Positions 52,501-64,000 of a DNA stretch of 64,000 nt are shown here, piece after piece (within the stretch, counting starts at the first letter, position 1; every line of letters starts with the position of its first letter). The stretch is from Apostichopus japonicus (Eukaryota; Echinodermata; Holothuroidea; Aspidochirotida; Stichopodidae). The position numbers and the translations under genes were made by a program. The DNA lies in assembly GCF_037975245.1 (NCBI RefSeq), contig NC_092576.1, positions 28,511,111 through 28,575,110 of the forward strand. Reading direction: 5' to 3'. Below the pieces are notes generated by a model. That model was not told the DNA's origin. It worked only from the letters and a program-made list of their open reading frames with translations, and made no database searches.

Positions 52501-55500
52501 GATACCGTTTGCACGTTTTGTCGGTCTAACAAACACAATGATCTACTTCATCCTCCACCCAATCAAGAGAATATCTCTGTTATGTCAAACACCGCTGTTT
52601 GTGGTAGTAACGTTTTCTTGAGAATTCTGCCGGTTACAGTGACCGGTAACAATGGTAATCGGGTGCATACCCTGGCTATTTTGGACAGTGGGTCAGACAC
52701 TACTCTGTGTTCAGAATCCCTTAGGAAGAAGTTAGGTGTTAAGGGAAAACCGACGTCTTACACGTCTTCGACGGTTAACGGAGTCGAACCTAAGATCGGT
52801 TCAACATTTGATATTACCGTTAAAGGGGAGAATGCAAGTAATGATTTGTCAATAACTGCTCTTTCTGTTCCAAAACTACCCAATAGTGATGATAGTGTCC
52901 CCTCTGCTCGTGACCTCAACCGGTGGCAACATTTGAAACTTATTCCCTGGGGGGATATCTCAAGATACAACCTTGAGCTACTAATAGGGGCGGATGTTCC
53001 CGAAGCATTTTGGGTTATGGATGAGAGGCGTGGTGGAACGGGGGATCCGTATGGAGTAAAGACACCCCTTGGTTGGTCTGTTATGGGTCCTACAGGTTTC
53101 AGTGGTCGTAGCGATAGAAAGAACATCCATCGTATATCTTGTTGCCCGAATGGAGAGATCTTAAGTTTACTTAAAAGTTCTTGGTCTGTAGACGACGCGA
53201 GAATTGGTGAAGGTGATTCTGTCCAAGACAAGAGAGCCAAAGGTATATTAGAATATACTGCCTCACTTACTAGTGAAGGTCACTACCAGATAGGACTTCT
53301 GTGGAAGGACGATAACCATTTCTTGCCTTCCAATAAACCGTTAGCTGAATCACGTCTAAGAAACATAAAACGTAAGCTAATAAGAGACAATGTAATGCGT
53401 CAAAAGTATACAGAAACCGTAGGTTACATTGCGAAAGGCTATGCCGAACGGGTTCAAGGTGAAGGTAAGGCTGGTAATGTTTGGTATCTGCCTCACCATC
53501 CAGTTGTTCATCCCCACAAAGACAAGGTCAGAGTAGTCTATGATTGTGCAGCGAAATGGAGGGATACTTCATTAAACTCGTGTTTATTGAAGGGCCCAGA
53601 CACGATAAACAGTCTCGTGGGTGTTCTCCACAGATTTAGGCAGCAGCGAATTGCACTAGTTGCTGACGTAGAGGCAATGTTTCACCAAGTGCAGGTGATA
53701 AGCGAAGACCGCGATGTCTTCAGGTTCTTGTGGTGGCCTGGCGGTAATCTAGAAAGTGAACCGCTCGAATATAGAATGACGGTGCATCTCTTTGGTGCCA
53801 CGTCAAGTCCAGCTTGCGCCGGCTATGCGTTACAGCGCACGGCCAGGGACAACGAGTTACATAATCAGGACATTGTAGGTAAGAAAGCCATTCAGTTCAT
53901 AAGGAACAACTTCTACGTAGACGATCTTCTGGCTTCAGTCGATGATCCAACTGTTGCAATAGAAGTTGTGGAACGCCTTAGAAGTATATTAAGTAAGGGC
54001 GGCTTTAGACTCACGAAATGGTTTAGTAACGATCGTGCCGTTCTCCAAAGCATCCCAGAGTCCGCAAGAGCTCCAAATTTACGTAATAGCCTGGAGACTC
54101 TTCCAACTGAGCGAACACTGGGAGTGAGTTGGAATGCCGAAAATGACAATTTCCTATTCAACGTGTCGTTGCCCGACAAACCCTTTACAAGGCGAGGGTT
54201 ATTGTCAATATCAAGCTCGATCTTTGACCCATTGGGTTTTGCTGCTCCCTTTGTTGTCATTGCTCGGTGCCTCTTACAAGATATGTAGCAAAGGGTCTGA
54301 TTGGGACAAACCCTTGACGGACGAAGAACTTGTGACATGGAAGAAGTGGCTTCAAAATGTTCCTCTTCTTTCATCTATACAGATCCCTCGTTGGCTACAG
54401 TTAGATAACGCACAGCGCGTCCAGCTTCACGTGTTTTGTGACGCATCTCAGAGAGGATATGCTGCAGTAGCATATCTCCGCGTGATAGGTGCTGACAGTG
54501 AAGCAAGCTGCTCATTCATTCAAGGAAAGGCCAAAGTCAGCCCGATGAAGCCCGTGTCTATTCCTAGGCTCGAGTTAATGGGCGCGGTTCTTGCAGTGAC
54601 GTTGTACACGTCGATCAAACAAGAGATTAGGTTTGATCTCGACAAAGTAATATTTTGGACGGACTCAATGATTGTCCTTGGGTACATTCGCAACGAGGAT
54701 AAGCGATTTAAAACCTTCGTTGCGAACCGAGTGTCCAAGATTCATGAGTTCTCCTCTCCAAATCAATGGAGACATGTAGGCTCCAAAGAAAACCCAGCCG
54801 ATGATGGCTCGAAGGGTACGTATGATTTAGGAACGTGGCTCTCCGGCCCAAGTTTCCTTTCGAAGAAAGAAAGCGCATGGCCTTCACTGAAACATGATGA
54901 TATTGATTTGTCTGGAGACACAGAAATAGGAAAGTCTGTTGTTCTTAATGTAACTACTTTAGTGAATGATAATTTTTCTGAGCAGTTAATCTCCAGGTTT
55001 TCATCGTGGACCAAGTTAGTCAAGGTGTTAGCTTGGGTCTTTCGCTTTGTTAATAAGTCTAGAGGTTCATTGGCAGCAAGTGGCATAAATTTGTCTGTAT
55101 CAGAAATCGAAGCGAGTGAAACTACCATAATTTCGTGGGTCAAAAAATCGGCGTTTAAATCCTGGCAGCGTGACCAGCGATTATTTAAACTCAAACACAT
55201 TCTTCTTGGAAATGTACTTAGAGCGGGGGGTCGACTCGACAATGCTGATTTGGGAAATGACGTTAAGCACCCAATTATCTTGCCCCTTAGGGGAGCAGTA
55301 GTCACACTCATTATTAGATATTATCATGAGTCGGTAGGTCATGGTGGTTTGGCCATGACGTTAAGTGCCATTCGGCAAAAGTTTTGGCTACTGAATGGTC
55401 GAACAGCAGTGAAGAGTGTAGTAAGTAAGTGCGTTATTTGTCGTAAGATCCTTGCACGGCCTTCTTGTCAGATAATGGCCGCATTGCCTTCGGAGAGAGT

Positions 55501-58500
55501 CTCCTCTGACAAACCTCTTTTTAGTTTTGTCGGCGTTGACTATTTTGGGCCATTCGAAGCGAAAAGAGGTCGCTCGACCGTAAAGAGGTTCGGTTGCATT
55601 TTTACTTGCTTGTCCTCCAGAGCTGTTCATTTGGAAGTTTGTGAATCCCTTGATGCTGATTCCTTCCTTAATGCTTTCAGACGTTTTGTAGCAAGAAGAG
55701 GTCAGCCAGTTAAGATTTTTAGCGACAATGGTTCTAATTTCCAAGCTGGCGAGAAAGAGCTGAGAAATGCTTTTAAAGCCATGAATAAAGATGATGTAGA
55801 AGCCTTTTTTCATAGTAAAGGTTGTGAGTGGCACTTTAACCCTCCTACAGCCAGCCATTTCGGAGGAGCATGGGAAAGGCTTATCAGGTCGGTTAGAAGG
55901 ATTCTAAGAGGCGTCCTGAGGCAGCAAACGGTCACTGATGAGGTTCTTACTATTGTATTAGCTGAGGTTGGAATCTATTCTCAACTCAAGACCTCTCACT
56001 GACTTCTCCTCAGATCCAAAAGATGAGGAGCCTCTTACTCCAAACCACCTGCTTTTGATGAGACATGGGCCTGACACCCCAGTTGACGCAGGAGTCTCTT
56101 ACGGCCGTAAAAGGTGGCTTCAAGTACAGTACCTTGCTTCCTTGTTTTGGAAGAGATGGCGGAAAGAATATCTGCCTCTCCTCCAAAAACGCCATAAGTG
56201 GAATGTTCCGAAAGAAAATGTTGTCATTGGGGACATAGTTCTCCTCACCGACGAAACAATTCCACGCGGAAAATGGCCTTTAGCTAGAATCATTACAGTT
56301 TTCAAGAGTAGCGATGGGAAAGTAAGAAGCGTTGAGGTTAAGGTTCGTAATAAAATACTCAAAAGACCGATTACGAAATAGTGTATTGTAAAGAGAATGT
56401 CTGATTAGTCTCATTGTTGATTTTTCTTTGAATATATATTACTTTGTCTCAGTGTACTAAATTGTTTGATTGGTTGTAAATGTGTGTAAAATCCATATGA
56501 TTTAACAGGGGGGAGTGTAAACGCGCTCACACGATGTGTTGTTTGTGTATTGTTACGAAGTGTGCGTCATGTAAAGTTGCAGTGCTACTGCGCGTGTGCG
56601 TGTTTGTGCGAGTGTGCGTGCGTGCGTGAGTATGTGTTTGAAATTTGTTGTTTTCGTTGGTTCTGTCTTTACGTTCATTTACCGTAATTTGAGTTCAGTC
56701 GATATCAAGAACGTATTGAAGCAAGAAGTATTTTCCAGTGTTAAACCAAAGATTTTATGTAAGTTGTGTTTTTATTGATATAACGTTGTATATTTGTTGC
56801 ATACATGATTATTTATTCTGTATGATTTGGATTTATGTATTTATTCTTCAATAATTGACTTATTCATTAATCGATTTCCTGATTGTTTAATTACAAACGT
56901 ATGTTTCTTTTTTATTTATTTAGTTACCAGACTGACAGATTAACAGATTAGCAGATTAACAGATTAACAGATAGTTACCAGATATCAAAGCTAATAAACC
57001 ACGAATCGACTCAACATTTCTTCTGCGTTGAATAATCTTTGGATTACAGGAATACGGAATAAAGAAATCTTTATTGATTTATAGATGTATCATTTCATGT
57101 AGGGATGTCTATTGATTAGTTTATATTAAATTGTCAATAGATACTTCTGTGGCGTAAAATATGCACAGAGCAGATTAATTCTCTGCTGTACTTTGCAATA
57201 CTAACTGGTAGTTTTGCGTGATATCTTTTAAGGTGCAGTGCGTGAATGATGCAGCCATATAAGTTTTACCGTGTCTGGCCGTCACTAAAAGCAAAAACAA
57301 AAAAACACTCTCATCATTACTGGCTATTCATTTCCGTTACGTGTAAACGGGTTTGTGTTACAACAGAAAACAATCTTGTGTGTTTGTGAAGGCAGGAAAC
57401 TGACAGAAATGTTCAAGTTTACGTCAATTGTGTAACACGTTTATGCTTTTACTGGGTTAACTTGTCAAAACGGTATGCTTAAACAAGCTGAACACCAATT
57501 TAATTGGAATAAATTTCATGCATTTTACTTACCTTTTTGCGTGATGCAATATGTAGAAGTTGTATCAAAGATCTCTGCTTATTCTTGTTGTTAATATTTT
57601 CAGTTTTGTTTGAGTTTCTGATACCATCCGTAGTCTATATAAAAAGAAATTTAGAGGAAATAATGTATTTATAATGAACTAAAATTAAAATATTATATAT
57701 TTAACAACTCAATAAATGCTCAAAGGCATGTTGCGTGAAGTAGTGGACCCACAATATATTACAAGGGAACATCTACTCAGAACAATTCACAAATGTTGCG
57801 TGAAGTAACGGACCCGCGATAAAGAACAAGGGAACATACACTCATAACAACTCACTGCGGTGTACCGCAACACATCACACGAAGACCTTTTGATTTCGAA
57901 CTTAGTTGACTGTACTCACAAGTGGTTTTTTTCCGTCGACATCTGTATCAGAATGGTTGATCTTGTTTCGGATCTTCTTCAGTTTGGTTGTTTCGGACTT
58001 CATACGTTCAAGAACTTTAGCGTCTACGGTCTGAGTGAGAATTATATGACATAAAGCTATAAATAACAAGTCCTAAAGGTTTGTTAAGTTCGTAACTCAC
58101 AGGCCATGATGAGCAGTAGTGTTAAATTTATGATCGAGAAGCTTGAAATGTTTGTCAAAATTGTCAATGTTACTTAAAAAGTTCCACCATCAGTATGATA
58201 AAGTCAACATTTGTGAGTTGACGTGTGTCGGAAATTTTGGAAGGTCATTAGGGTAGTGGAAGGGCAAGCAATTGGTTTTACTTTAGTTTCTTTGATATCT
58301 CATTTTGCAAAGGAACTGATCCATTTTCAAGCCTACGACGGCAATTGTTTCCTTAGTTTTCAAACGTCTAGCTCAGGCTATTAATGCTACCTTACTTGCT
58401 CTTATTATATAAATAGGTATTTATTACATATTATATAAGACAAAACGCGTTCTGCAAGTTTTATCATGAGATTTCAACCTTGACCTACTATAATCAAACG

Positions 58501-61500
58501 ATGAAAATAGCTATTAATTAAGAAACTATACAACAAACATTACAGCACGTATTGTGCATCTATATAGTGTTCATTTACCTGTTCCCTTAGTACATTAGAA
58601 ACAAGTTACATTATAACTGCCCGTTCACTATGAATGAAAGGACCAATGCACCAAATGTACTTTACTTTAGTGTAAATGCACCGACATAGCTGATCAATAC
58701 AGCTTAGTACAGTTCAACATGAGGCAACATGAAATACACAAGTAACTAATTGGCAAAAAAAATCAATGCAATCAATTCACACGTTATTATGCAGAGAACT
58801 GTGCAAATGCAAATGAAATATATATCACCTCCCATTCACCATTTTCAAAGTCCAGTCGAAAAAGACAGTCAAATGGTTTCCATGTAACTAAAAATGTGAA
58901 AAGAAAGCCACAGAGAAAATATAACTGTTGATATATTGGTAGAAATTTAATGCATCATGTTTTACGTCAATATAACAGCAAATGATAGAGTACTATTTAC
59001 ACTGATAAACCATTTGCAAACGTTAGAATATGAAAATGTTTGATATGTGATGTGTTTATAATATGTATGTTTTCCATACTTGTTCACAGTTGTCGTAAGC
59101 AACCATTTCTTACCTTCTATTCCGTCTGAGGACTTCAAATGAATCTTCGAGATTTGCATAGGCAGTAGACAATTTTGAAAACTGTGAGTTAAAAAGAAAA
59201 TTGCAAGGCTCTTACGGCTAATACATTCCCAAAATGAAACAGCTTGCCAAAGCAGGCTCGTTTTGAACAGGGGTCAGAATTTAAAACGATCAATCCGAGT
59301 GACAACAAAATACATTATACTTTGATCATAAGTTTGTTAATTCCACGGTATTCTGATAACTCACAGACTAAATCATGACTTCTTTTCTAAGGGTGAGGTT
59401 TAGTCTAGTGAAACAAAATGAAGACTTGTTATTTGAATCCGTCTACAATAGTTTTTATTCTTCAAACATGGTTGGTACTAAAGTAGAAAATAGACTTGAA
59501 GAATTGTCGTTATCTTTGTTCCAGAGATTTCTATTTTGAATTTTTTGAATCGCATTTACCGGGTCCTATTCTTAGAAAGTGACCAAATTCAATGGATCGG
59601 AATAAAAATGATCGTTATATTAATAGTTTCACCAGAGAAGCAGCAAAAATTAAAAAGAATATAAACATCGCACAGTCTTCTAATTAAGAAAAGAAAGTAG
59701 AATTCAATATAGTAGTTTAAGTTTTGTAGCCCTAAACGCAACGTTTTGTTTATGCATTTCTTGTGTTAGGTTGAGAGATAAACAAACGGGAGCGCTGCAC
59801 CTGTAATAGTTGTTCAATTCTTCCCCGGATAATTGCAAATATTCACTTACTGAACTATGCCCCCAACTGACGATCATAGGTGTGATTTATATACCCCTCC
59901 CTCTTGGCGGATGCCACTGTTACCCCCACCCCCTCCCCTCTGCTCATTTTACTTACTGAACTGTCTTTGTTTGCTTTGATTGCGACATGTAAGATAATAG
60001 TTTGCCGACATCGTTGTCACTGATTTCTCTCCCATCCTCTGTTTCTATCCAAATCGCTTCCAATGTCGATATAGGCGGCAACCTTGTACCACTAGTCAGA
60101 ACAATAGCATCTTCGTCGGTTCTAACAAATGCCTGGTCTAGGACAATGCACTCTATACGGATCTGCGAAAGAGAAACAGGATTATTAAACTAAAAGTCTT
60201 AAGTCCTTACCAATACATATACAAACTTCAACTTTATACTGCAGTATCAGATCATGTCTCTTAGATCTTGCACAATTGTGAATTATTTAGCAATTATGTC
60301 ATGCAAAAATTCAAACAGATAATGTTATATATATGTGTCGTGTTATGTTCTTTGGTCTATCGCATCTGAGAACTTTTAACGCATTAAGATAATACTACAT
60401 TGGGTTAGCATCTATATTATTAAGTTCATACGCAGAGTTTGTCGGTAGATGAACGTCTACAAAAGAATAAATTATAGTTGTTACCGAACGGCTACCAGCT
60501 GCTTCCAGGGTACATACTGTAGACCACTGTAGAAGATTGCTGTCCCTCCCGTGGATGTATGTCTTTCCTGATGATGTCAAAGCTTCAAGAGTTTTGTTGA
60601 ATCTCTTAGAGGTTTTGTCTTGCTCTGCCATACAGACGATCGCAAATGTCTTTCCTTCCACTATACCTTCCAAGTACTTAATTATTTTCTCTCCAGCAAC
60701 TTTGCTCAGTCCACACGCAAAGCGGAAGACGTGTTGTAATTGCATCGGGTCCATACCTTGCAGAAGCTCAAGATCATTTGCTCCTCGGGCGGAAAGACGA
60801 TTAGCGAGGTAGTGAGCCGCATACCATTCACAAAATATTTTATGGAAAAATCTCACTATTTTTCCACCATGGGCATTACCAAAGCAATCACTAGATTCTT
60901 CGACTAAAATGCCAATCTTAACGTAATGGTTGTATAAGTCTTTCCCGAGTTTCAGTTTGATACCCACGGCTTTCAATTGGTTTGTGCCATTCAAAAGCCA
61001 TTCAAAAGCAATCTCATCCAGTTCATCATGAAATTTTTGAAGATGTTCAAATGACGATATTTCTTCTGGATTTAGTAGCTTGGCTTTCATATGTACGTGA
61101 AATGATAAAACGATTTTCTTAAAAACCTCTGTCACCGATGTCAGTGACTTGAAAGTTTTGTCTTCGTGTGTCATATGTGCAAACATAACGAAAAATAAAG
61201 GGACCTTGCTCAAATGCTTAAGTATTGAATTTGACTGAAGAATGTCCATGAATTTACTCCCCTTTTCCATGTTACCGTTAAATACCACCTTGGTAATGTA
61301 AGTTTGACCCGCCTTCTCGTCAAAGCCAGTAAGACGAACCCAAAGAGATTTTCTCAAATATTTGTCATCCATATAAGACAATCTCGTTGTCACCACTACT
61401 CTCAGATGCTCTAATTGTCTACCCTGGAGGATTTCTTCAATGTACGTGTCTTTTGTTTCTCTATCAGGATACTCATCATAACCATCTAACAAGATCAGAA

Positions 61501-63541
61501 CTGAGGTCATATCATGCTTACGCAACATTCCTTCCACATCGATTTCATTGAGCCACGGTTCCGAACCTTGTAAAAGAAGTTTCCTTATTGCTTCATATAT
61601 GGAATTTGTTCCACCCAGTTGTCTCATAGGAAGAAAGATTAAGAGTTTTACACTTCTGAGTCTTGACGATGGGTCGTTACACCAGTCATATAATATCTTT
61701 CGGGCAAGTGTAGATTTTCCATAACCCGGTTCACCTTCTATGACAAAAATTCTCGAATTTGCCATGTTTTTGTAGTCAAAAATGTCTTCATAGCTTTCCA
61801 GTTTGCGTGACTTACTTTCTTCGTTAGACTCTCTAATCATAATACCACTGTCAACAAATATGTTTTCTACACAACGCATCCTGTCTCTAACGTATGGAAT
61901 TGTTTTCACTGAATTGTACAGTTTCTGGTACTTTTTTTCGATGTGGCTAATGAATCGACCTGTGGAACAGACAAGATCATTATTTGTGGTTTACAAAATG
62001 AAACCCTGTTCAGACAAGTTTATGTTATACCTTATAGCTCTACAATATCATGTATAGAAATGTATGTATGGAGACATTAATGAAGCTTACATTGATCTAT
62101 ATTGTTTTTAGGAATAATATCAAATAACATAATACTAAAGTTATCAAATTGACACTAAACGCTACGTCAATTTTGTCTTTTCTTTGTCTGCTCAGTGCAC
62201 AAACGTCTGCTCATAATGAGTCTTTGACGGTGCAGCAAAGACGAGTATATAATCGATGCTGACGCACGTTTGGCTTACGATTGTTTCGATCGTTTACCCG
62301 TTATGGACACTTACATAACTCCTCTTTGCATTTAAGAAATGTTTTATATACAAATGATTAAACGTATACTGTATAATTTGAAAACATGCTTTTAATTGCG
62401 TGTGTAAGTTCATTTGAAGATTTATGACCTTTCAAATTTTCTTCTGATATTGGCCATATTGACATAGCAATTGATGCAATAAATTAAGTAAATAGGTATT
62501 GTAACGTAGGCACTCACCTATTTCTTGTTCGGGTGTCATTTTTACCTGGAAATTAAAACGATAACAAACAAACTTACTGTGTTAGTATGACACGACATCA
62601 CAAGAAATTTGCACATTGTCATCAATATATTGAGTAGACTTTTCACAGAATCGTCAACATGTTGAGTTACTGTTGTGCACTGAACCTGTTAACATAATAT
62701 CTGGTCAAAAATTGCCAAAATGTCGAATTTCTGCGTTGCCAAATTGATATAAGTTATGCTTAGCTTTGACAACATGCCAAAATAGTGATATTTGTTGCCT
62801 TTGAAAAAAGTTACACTAACATGGCATGTTTACAAAAAAGTATAATCCTGTCAAACTTCCCTTCGTGGTTGAAATGTTTGCTTTGATAAAGAAGAATGTG
62901 TAGAAAGTAAGAAACCATACGATCAAATAAAACGCAACTAATCTAATTTTGAGACCTCGTTGGAAAAACGTTTGAATTTAATAAATTAATTATACCTCAA
63001 CTCCTTTGCTTGTCTTATCTTCTTCTTCCTCTGAGAAAACAAAACATAAGCAGTAGAAATAGCAACCAAGCATTCATCACTGCAAAAAGTTTTAATTTTT
63101 AAATGTTTGTTACAGCTGTGTGCTGAAAAGTGTTTTTCCAGCTTGTGACCCACTAAAGTTTATTGCAAAGATTTACATCTACTGGATGTTTCATCGGGGT
63201 GTATATGCCGTTTATCTAGACTTCAGTACAAAATTTACTGTGAGTTGTCGTTACAATTAAAGGAAAAATCGCACAAAATGTAGAATTCATTGACTGATGT
63301 TGATACCACTTAATAAATCTACTTACTTGCATCGTTCACTTGAAGCAGTTCGGTGTCCTATGACAGGAAATAAGATTCATAACTTACTAAATGGTAAATA
63401 AATTGATATTTGCAAGGGTGTGAATATTTTTTCTTTGTTATAAACATAATGCTTAGTAAATAATATACATATACAGACAAAGACTGACCTCTTCATGTTT
63501 ACTTGTGACATCGTTTCCCTCATTCTTGGTTTGTCGTTTAC
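46597..63541 (-). CDS. NACHT-domain (NLR-like) gene with repeated post-NACHT exon cassette, 5' end outside window
   Basis: Fifteen exons in transcript order (minus): 63541-63489, 63357-63327, 63030-62996, 62545-62518, 61959-60485, 60162-59957, 59181-59114, 58887-58829, 58030-57920, 57634-57533, 50412-50207, 49838-49780, 49409-49348, 48891-48841 and 46650-46597. All splices are GT-AG and phases agree throughout (2600 nt, 866 codons after a 2-nt start). The first exons encode a charged linker leading into RFISHIEKKYQKLYNSV. The large exon has a NACHT domain: Walker A GEPGYGKST (about 61709-61735), Walker B LILLDGYDEYPD, VVVTTR sensor, then a helical region (FRFACGLSKVAGEKI). Downstream exons repeat a cassette: a 206-nt exon, a 59-68-nt exon (CLLP/CLMP) and a 59-62-nt exon ending G-x-W. 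A BEL/Pao element occupies the intron between 57533 and 50412. NACHT ATPases oligomerise as cytosolic sensors; the ligand is unknown. The N-terminal effector domain and last exons are not visible. A 5' border inside exon 61959 at GTG would be wrong, because the frame extends to a clear acceptor. Confidence 0.75.
50207..50412 (-). other. NACHT gene cassette exon A, copy 2 (206 nt)
   Basis: Encodes DKDKIVLDSGISLP and TEVGRELIEEEVVKLIKY. Length (206 nt) and phases (0 in, 2 out) are identical to 59957-60162. It is followed by paralogous small exons at 49838 (CLMPLHVDIPSK) and 49409 (MWETGYDYRYILNF). Confidence 0.75.
50560..51127 (+). repeat. left LTR of BEL/Pao element
   Basis: Begins TGTAAACGCGC and ends ATTTATA. 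Contains a gtgcgtgcgtgcg-rich part, a short cagattaa tandem run near 50990, and AATAAAG near the 3' end as a possible polyadenylation signal. About three mismatches to the right LTR were seen by eye. Confidence 0.93.
51151..56381 (+). pseudogene. BEL/Pao gag-pol polyprotein interrupted by two frameshifts
   Basis: The first frame opens at ATG 51151 (MSTDEALTMK) and runs to a stop at 54288. It holds a coiled N-terminus, a Pao-type Gag region (FNGDPTDYWYFITNF, about 51745), Cys/His knuckles (CFTCDDDHRIFDC, about 52353; CFRCLFPGHSVAKC), an aspartic protease site LDSGSDTTLC (about 52681) and RT with VADVEAMFHQV and the YVDD box (about 53914). The sequence then shifts frame near 54280 and continues to 56002 with RNase H (LHVFCDASQRGYAA), an integrase HHCC region (HGGL ... 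CVIC), DYFG, SDNGSNF and GGAWE (the DDE triad). A second shift near 55970 leads into the last frame (to 56381) with SRPLTDFSSDP and LLMRHG, the BEL C-terminal domain. Members of this family normally have one long ORF, so this copy is probably inactive unless the shifts are sequencing errors. Confidence 0.9.
56504..56515 (+). promoter_or_regulatory. polypurine tract of BEL/Pao element
   Basis: aacaggggggag sits directly before the TGTAAACG start of the right LTR, the usual site for plus-strand priming. Confidence 0.8.
56516..57083 (+). repeat. right LTR of BEL/Pao element
   Basis: Same length and ends as the left LTR. Differences noted by eye are cttttttat versus cgtttttat, taacagattag versus taaaagattag, and gcgttgaat versus gcgctgaat. 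Followed by GATGT (57084-57088), the target duplication. Confidence 0.93.
59957..60162 (-). other. NACHT gene cassette exon A, copy 1 (206 nt)
   Basis: Encodes 68 residues plus 2 nt, with DEDAIVLTSGTRLPP and TEDGREISDNDVGKLLSY. It follows the NACHT exon in phase 0 and leads in phase 2 to the 68-nt exon. It matches the 50207-50412 exon in length, phases and motif order. Confidence 0.75.
61960..62517. other. intron of the NACHT gene
   Basis: Lies between the 28-nt exon and the NACHT exon. No additional exon recognised. Confidence 0.45.
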
Positions 63542-64000
63542 CTTGTAAATTTTAATGAATATTGAATTCGTGGTGAACATACTTGAGATTACATTTAAGT
63601 CTTAATTACATTATGTGAAATAAACACATCTGCAATAACAAACAAATGCCATTAAAAAACTTTATACTTCATTTCTTTATCTTAATTAGAAACTATATTC
63701 AAATATTCAAACTGTCACAGGGTTGACGCAGGTTCCGTGATATCTTTAACTGATGGAAACTAATGTCGTTGGAAATTAAATTACGTTGATGTCCTTCAGT
63801 TAGCAAGACGCATTAGAAATTTCAGAATAGCTAAGAAATCATTTATTAGTTACATCATGGCATATAGTTTCTCAGCATAAAAGCCTTGAATTTAACCAAT
63901 AAAACTGATATTTTACTTCACTTAGGATTGATATATATTCCGTGATTAGAACACAGAACGTAGACATTTCCCTTCTTGTTTAAATGACGTACAAAATAAA
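63542..64000. other. upstream intron of the NACHT gene, open at window end
   Basis: The exon ending at 63541 begins mid-codon after an acceptor, so at least one more exon must lie beyond 64000. No exon recognised in this remainder. Confidence 0.45.

Larger units (their letters stand above)
50560..57083 (+). mobile_element. BEL/Pao LTR retrotransposon, full length with target duplication
   Basis: Two 568-bp LTRs (50560-51127 and 56516-57083) flank a gag-pol region. The element is bordered by the 5-bp duplication GATGT (50555-50559 and 57084-57088). A polypurine tract lies just before the right LTR. Domain order Gag, zinc knuckles, protease, RT, RNase H, integrase and a C-terminal BEL domain identifies Pao/BEL. 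It is inserted antisense in an intron of the NACHT gene. No primer binding site was recognised after 51127. Confidence 0.95.

Noticed and set aside
52758-53240. 160-codon minus-strand ORF, and similar ones at 53913-54374, 54763-55311 and 55388-55858
   Set aside because: Antisense shadows of the BEL polyprotein.

Overview
This window looks like AT-rich nuclear DNA from a marine invertebrate deuterostome, most likely an echinoderm and possibly a sea cucumber. The evidence is genes split by GT-AG introns, a secreted fibrinogen-related lectin, Ig-superfamily exons, a NACHT (NLR-like) gene with repeated exons, a BEL/Pao retrotransposon, CR1-like and L1/Tx1-like LINE remains, hAT-like non-autonomous DNA transposons and long AT microsatellites. 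The taxon is an inference; nothing here names a species. No bacterial features, CRISPR array, rRNA or tRNA was recognised.

Layout. 1-950 is an AT microsatellite with a unique island. 2452-8640 (+) is a six-exon gene for a 610-residue secreted protein: Ser/Thr-rich stalk, EGF-like domain and fibrinogen C-terminal domain. 8.7-20.5 kb is mostly non-coding: a fold-back MITE, a 1.8-kb GC-rich hAT-like element and a decayed LINE on the minus strand. 20.5 kb (+) carries a signal-peptide plus V-type Ig exon. 21-28 kb is retroelement debris plus a second copy of the hAT-like element, which contains a nested hAT MITE. 29193-37534 (+) is a six-exon gene for an 894-residue membrane protein with three Ig-like domains, one transmembrane helix and a large cytosolic P-loop GTPase. 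37.5-46.5 kb shows no gene I can support, only repeats. From 63541 down to 46597 (-) runs a multi-exon NACHT gene, open at its 5' end beyond the window. A BEL/Pao element (50560-57083, +) sits in one of its introns.

The exon models are hand-built. They are supported by splice dinucleotides and by phases that agree across every junction: 1833, 2685 and 2600 nt of coding sequence for the lectin, the receptor GTPase and the NACHT gene give clean reading frames. The three gene types are a secreted recognition protein, an Ig receptor with a cytosolic GTPase and a cytosolic NACHT sensor. They are consistent with an innate-immunity neighbourhood, but shared function is inferred from domain families only.

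The most unusual item is the Ig-TM-GTPase fusion. Next come the duplicated post-NACHT exon cassette (206-nt exons at 59957 and 50207) and the two hAT-like copies with 5-bp target duplications, one of which carries a nested element with an 8-bp duplication.
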